DNA of 6,014 bases from an uncultured Corynebacterium sp. Its GTDB lineage: Bacteria > Actinomycetota > Actinomycetes > Mycobacteriales > Mycobacteriaceae. Shown here one piece after another: positions 5,604 through 6,014 of this stretch (positions are counted from its first letter, which is position 1; each line of letters starts with the position of its first letter). The stretch covers positions 1 through 6,014 of the forward strand of contig CAMILJ010000130.1 in the NCBI GenBank assembly GCA_946222625.1, in the 5' to 3' direction. The notes beneath the pieces were generated by a model. The model was not told where the DNA came from and ran no database searches. It saw only the letters and a program-made list of their open reading frames with translations. The position numbers and the translations under genes were made by a program.

Positions 5604-5645
5604 GGGCTCGTTCCCGCCCACGGTGTTGGGGTGAGGAACGAGCCC
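5604..5645. terminator. Bidirectional terminator between rshA and the bL37 gene
   Basis: GGGCTCGTTCC (5604-5614) and GGAACGAGCCC (5635-5645) form a perfect 11-bp GC-rich stem around a 20-nt loop, which can form a small inner CCCA/TGGG pairing. It lies 24 nt after the rshA stop and 12 nt after the bL37 stop, in the convergent gap. On the minus strand the stem is followed by TTTGCTT, a modest T-rich run, so termination of the bL37 transcript is favoured. The plus side lacks T's. Confidence 0.8.
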
Positions 5646-5657
5646 TGAATGCTGACG

Positions 5658-5732
5658 TTATGCGTTAGGACGCTTGCCGCGGTTAGCGGACTTCTTGCGG
5701 CGATCCTTGCGCTTACGGCCACGCTTGCTCAT
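5658..5732 (-). CDS. Ribosomal protein bL37 (24 aa, AURKAIP1/COX24 domain)
   Basis: 24 residues, MSKRGRKRKDRRKKSANRGKRPNA, here in two parts: MSKRGRKRKDRRKK then SANRGKRPNA. This nearly matches the mycobacterial 50S protein bL37 (MAKRGRKKRDRK..., ending GKRPN plus a small residue), a very basic peptide that binds 23S rRNA in actinobacterial ribosomes. Fourteen of its residues are Lys or Arg. An excellent ribosome site, AAGGAG (5739-5744), lies 6 nt before the ATG. The gene follows whiB1 on the same strand with an 85-bp gap and ends 12 nt before a strong hairpin. It is often missed by gene finders because of its size. No clear promoter is seen in the gap, so it may be read from the whiB1 transcript or from a weak promoter of its own. 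Confidence 0.93.
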   Translation of the reverse strand: MSKRGRKRKDRRKKSANRGKRPNA

Positions 5733-5817
5733 CGCGTACTCCTTCTGTTAAGGGTAAATGAACTTATTCAACTGTAGCGGCAGGGTATGCCTGGGTGTTA
5801 ATCGGGGGTGTGTCTGT

Positions 5818-6014
5818 TTAGGCAGATACGCGGGCACGGCCGCGGCTGCGGTTGCGGCGCTTGATAGCGCGGCGCTCCTCCTCAGAAAGGCCGCCCCACA
5901 CGCCGGCATCCTGGCCGGACTCGAGGGCCCACTTGAGGCAGGAAGAGGCAACTGGGCAGCGGTTGCAGACCAGCTTGGCCTTAGCGATCTGGGTGAGTGC
6001 GGGGCCGGAGTTAC
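5818..6014 (-). CDS. whiB1: WhiB-family iron-sulfur regulator, WhiB1/WhcE type (3' part only)
   Basis: The last 64 codons are visible, ending in TAA at 5818-5820; the start and the first cluster cysteine lie beyond the window edge. WhiB proteins hold a 4Fe-4S cluster with four cysteines and tune transcription through the principal sigma factor. Three ligands are seen as C-x2-C-x5-C (KLVCNRCPVASSC), followed by the family's GQDAGVWGG turn and the basic C-terminus ERRAIKRRNRSRGRAR that contacts DNA. The AKLVCNRCPV and LSEEERRA stretches resemble M. tuberculosis WhiB1. In C. glutamicum the gene next to sigH-rshA is whcE, a SigH-linked stress regulator, so this is probably its orthologue (inference from order). 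Its promoter, where SigH control would be sought, is outside the window. Confidence 0.93.
   Translation of the reverse strand, partial: NSGPALTQIAKAKLVCNRCPVASSCLKWALESGQDAGVWGGLSEEERRAIKRRNRSRGRARVSA

Noticed and set aside
5157..5621. 154-residue minus-strand frame across sigH-rshA
   Set aside because: Antisense to two confidently identified genes and it runs through the terminator hairpin.
5733..5817. Small inverted repeat (GGCA/TGCC) and possible promoters between whiB1 and bL37
   Set aside because: Only four base pairs of stem, and the TANNNT matches lack a -35 or consistent spacing; not enough to call.

Overview
The window looks like chromosomal DNA from a high-GC actinobacterium, most likely a Corynebacterium. 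The evidence is the gene set and order: rsgA-aroA, a divergent SRAP gene, ybaK, sigH-rshA, a 24-residue bL37 gene and a WhiB1-type gene. This matches the sigH neighbourhood I know from Corynebacterium glutamicum (sigH-rshA-whcE) and Mycobacterium tuberculosis (rsgA-aroA-SRAP-sigH-rshA-whiB1). The genus is an inference from context and codon use; the species cannot be named.

Layout. Positions 1-1093 (+) hold a tight group of three genes: the last 31 codons of a membrane protein, a 113-aa secreted protein coupled to it by an ATGA overlap, and a 201-aa secreted protein. Both secreted proteins have an N-terminal signal peptide and a C-terminal hydrophobic helix. I recognise neither. This is the least explained part of the window. 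Converging on it is the aroA-rsgA unit (-, 3455 to 1157): EPSP synthase of the shikimate pathway, then the ribosome-assembly GTPase RsgA, which starts on a GTG inside the aroA tail. Only 19 bp from the aroA start, a divergent SRAP (YedK/HMCES-like) gene (+) begins. It converges on ybaK (-), a Cys-tRNA(Pro) deacylase. 37 bp from the ybaK start, the divergent sigH-rshA operon (+) encodes an ECF sigma factor and its zinc-type redox-sensitive anti-sigma factor. A strong bidirectional hairpin separates this operon from bL37 and the partial whiB1 gene, both on the minus strand.

How the genes fit together. sigH, rshA and the WhiB1/WhcE-type regulator form a thiol, oxidative and heat stress module. 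A site resembling a SigH promoter lies inside the 3' end of sigH and would let SigH boost its own inhibitor. SRAP (abasic-site protection), RsgA and bL37 (ribosome) and YbaK (tRNA proofreading) are housekeeping or quality-control genes. At four starts (aroA, SRAP, ybaK, sigH) a -10-like hexamer lies exactly 7 nt before the ATG, which suggests leaderless transcription of both divergent pairs.

I see no mobile element, CRISPR array, tRNA or rRNA, and no convincing new defence or metabolic system. No stretch above 300 bases lacks a gene.
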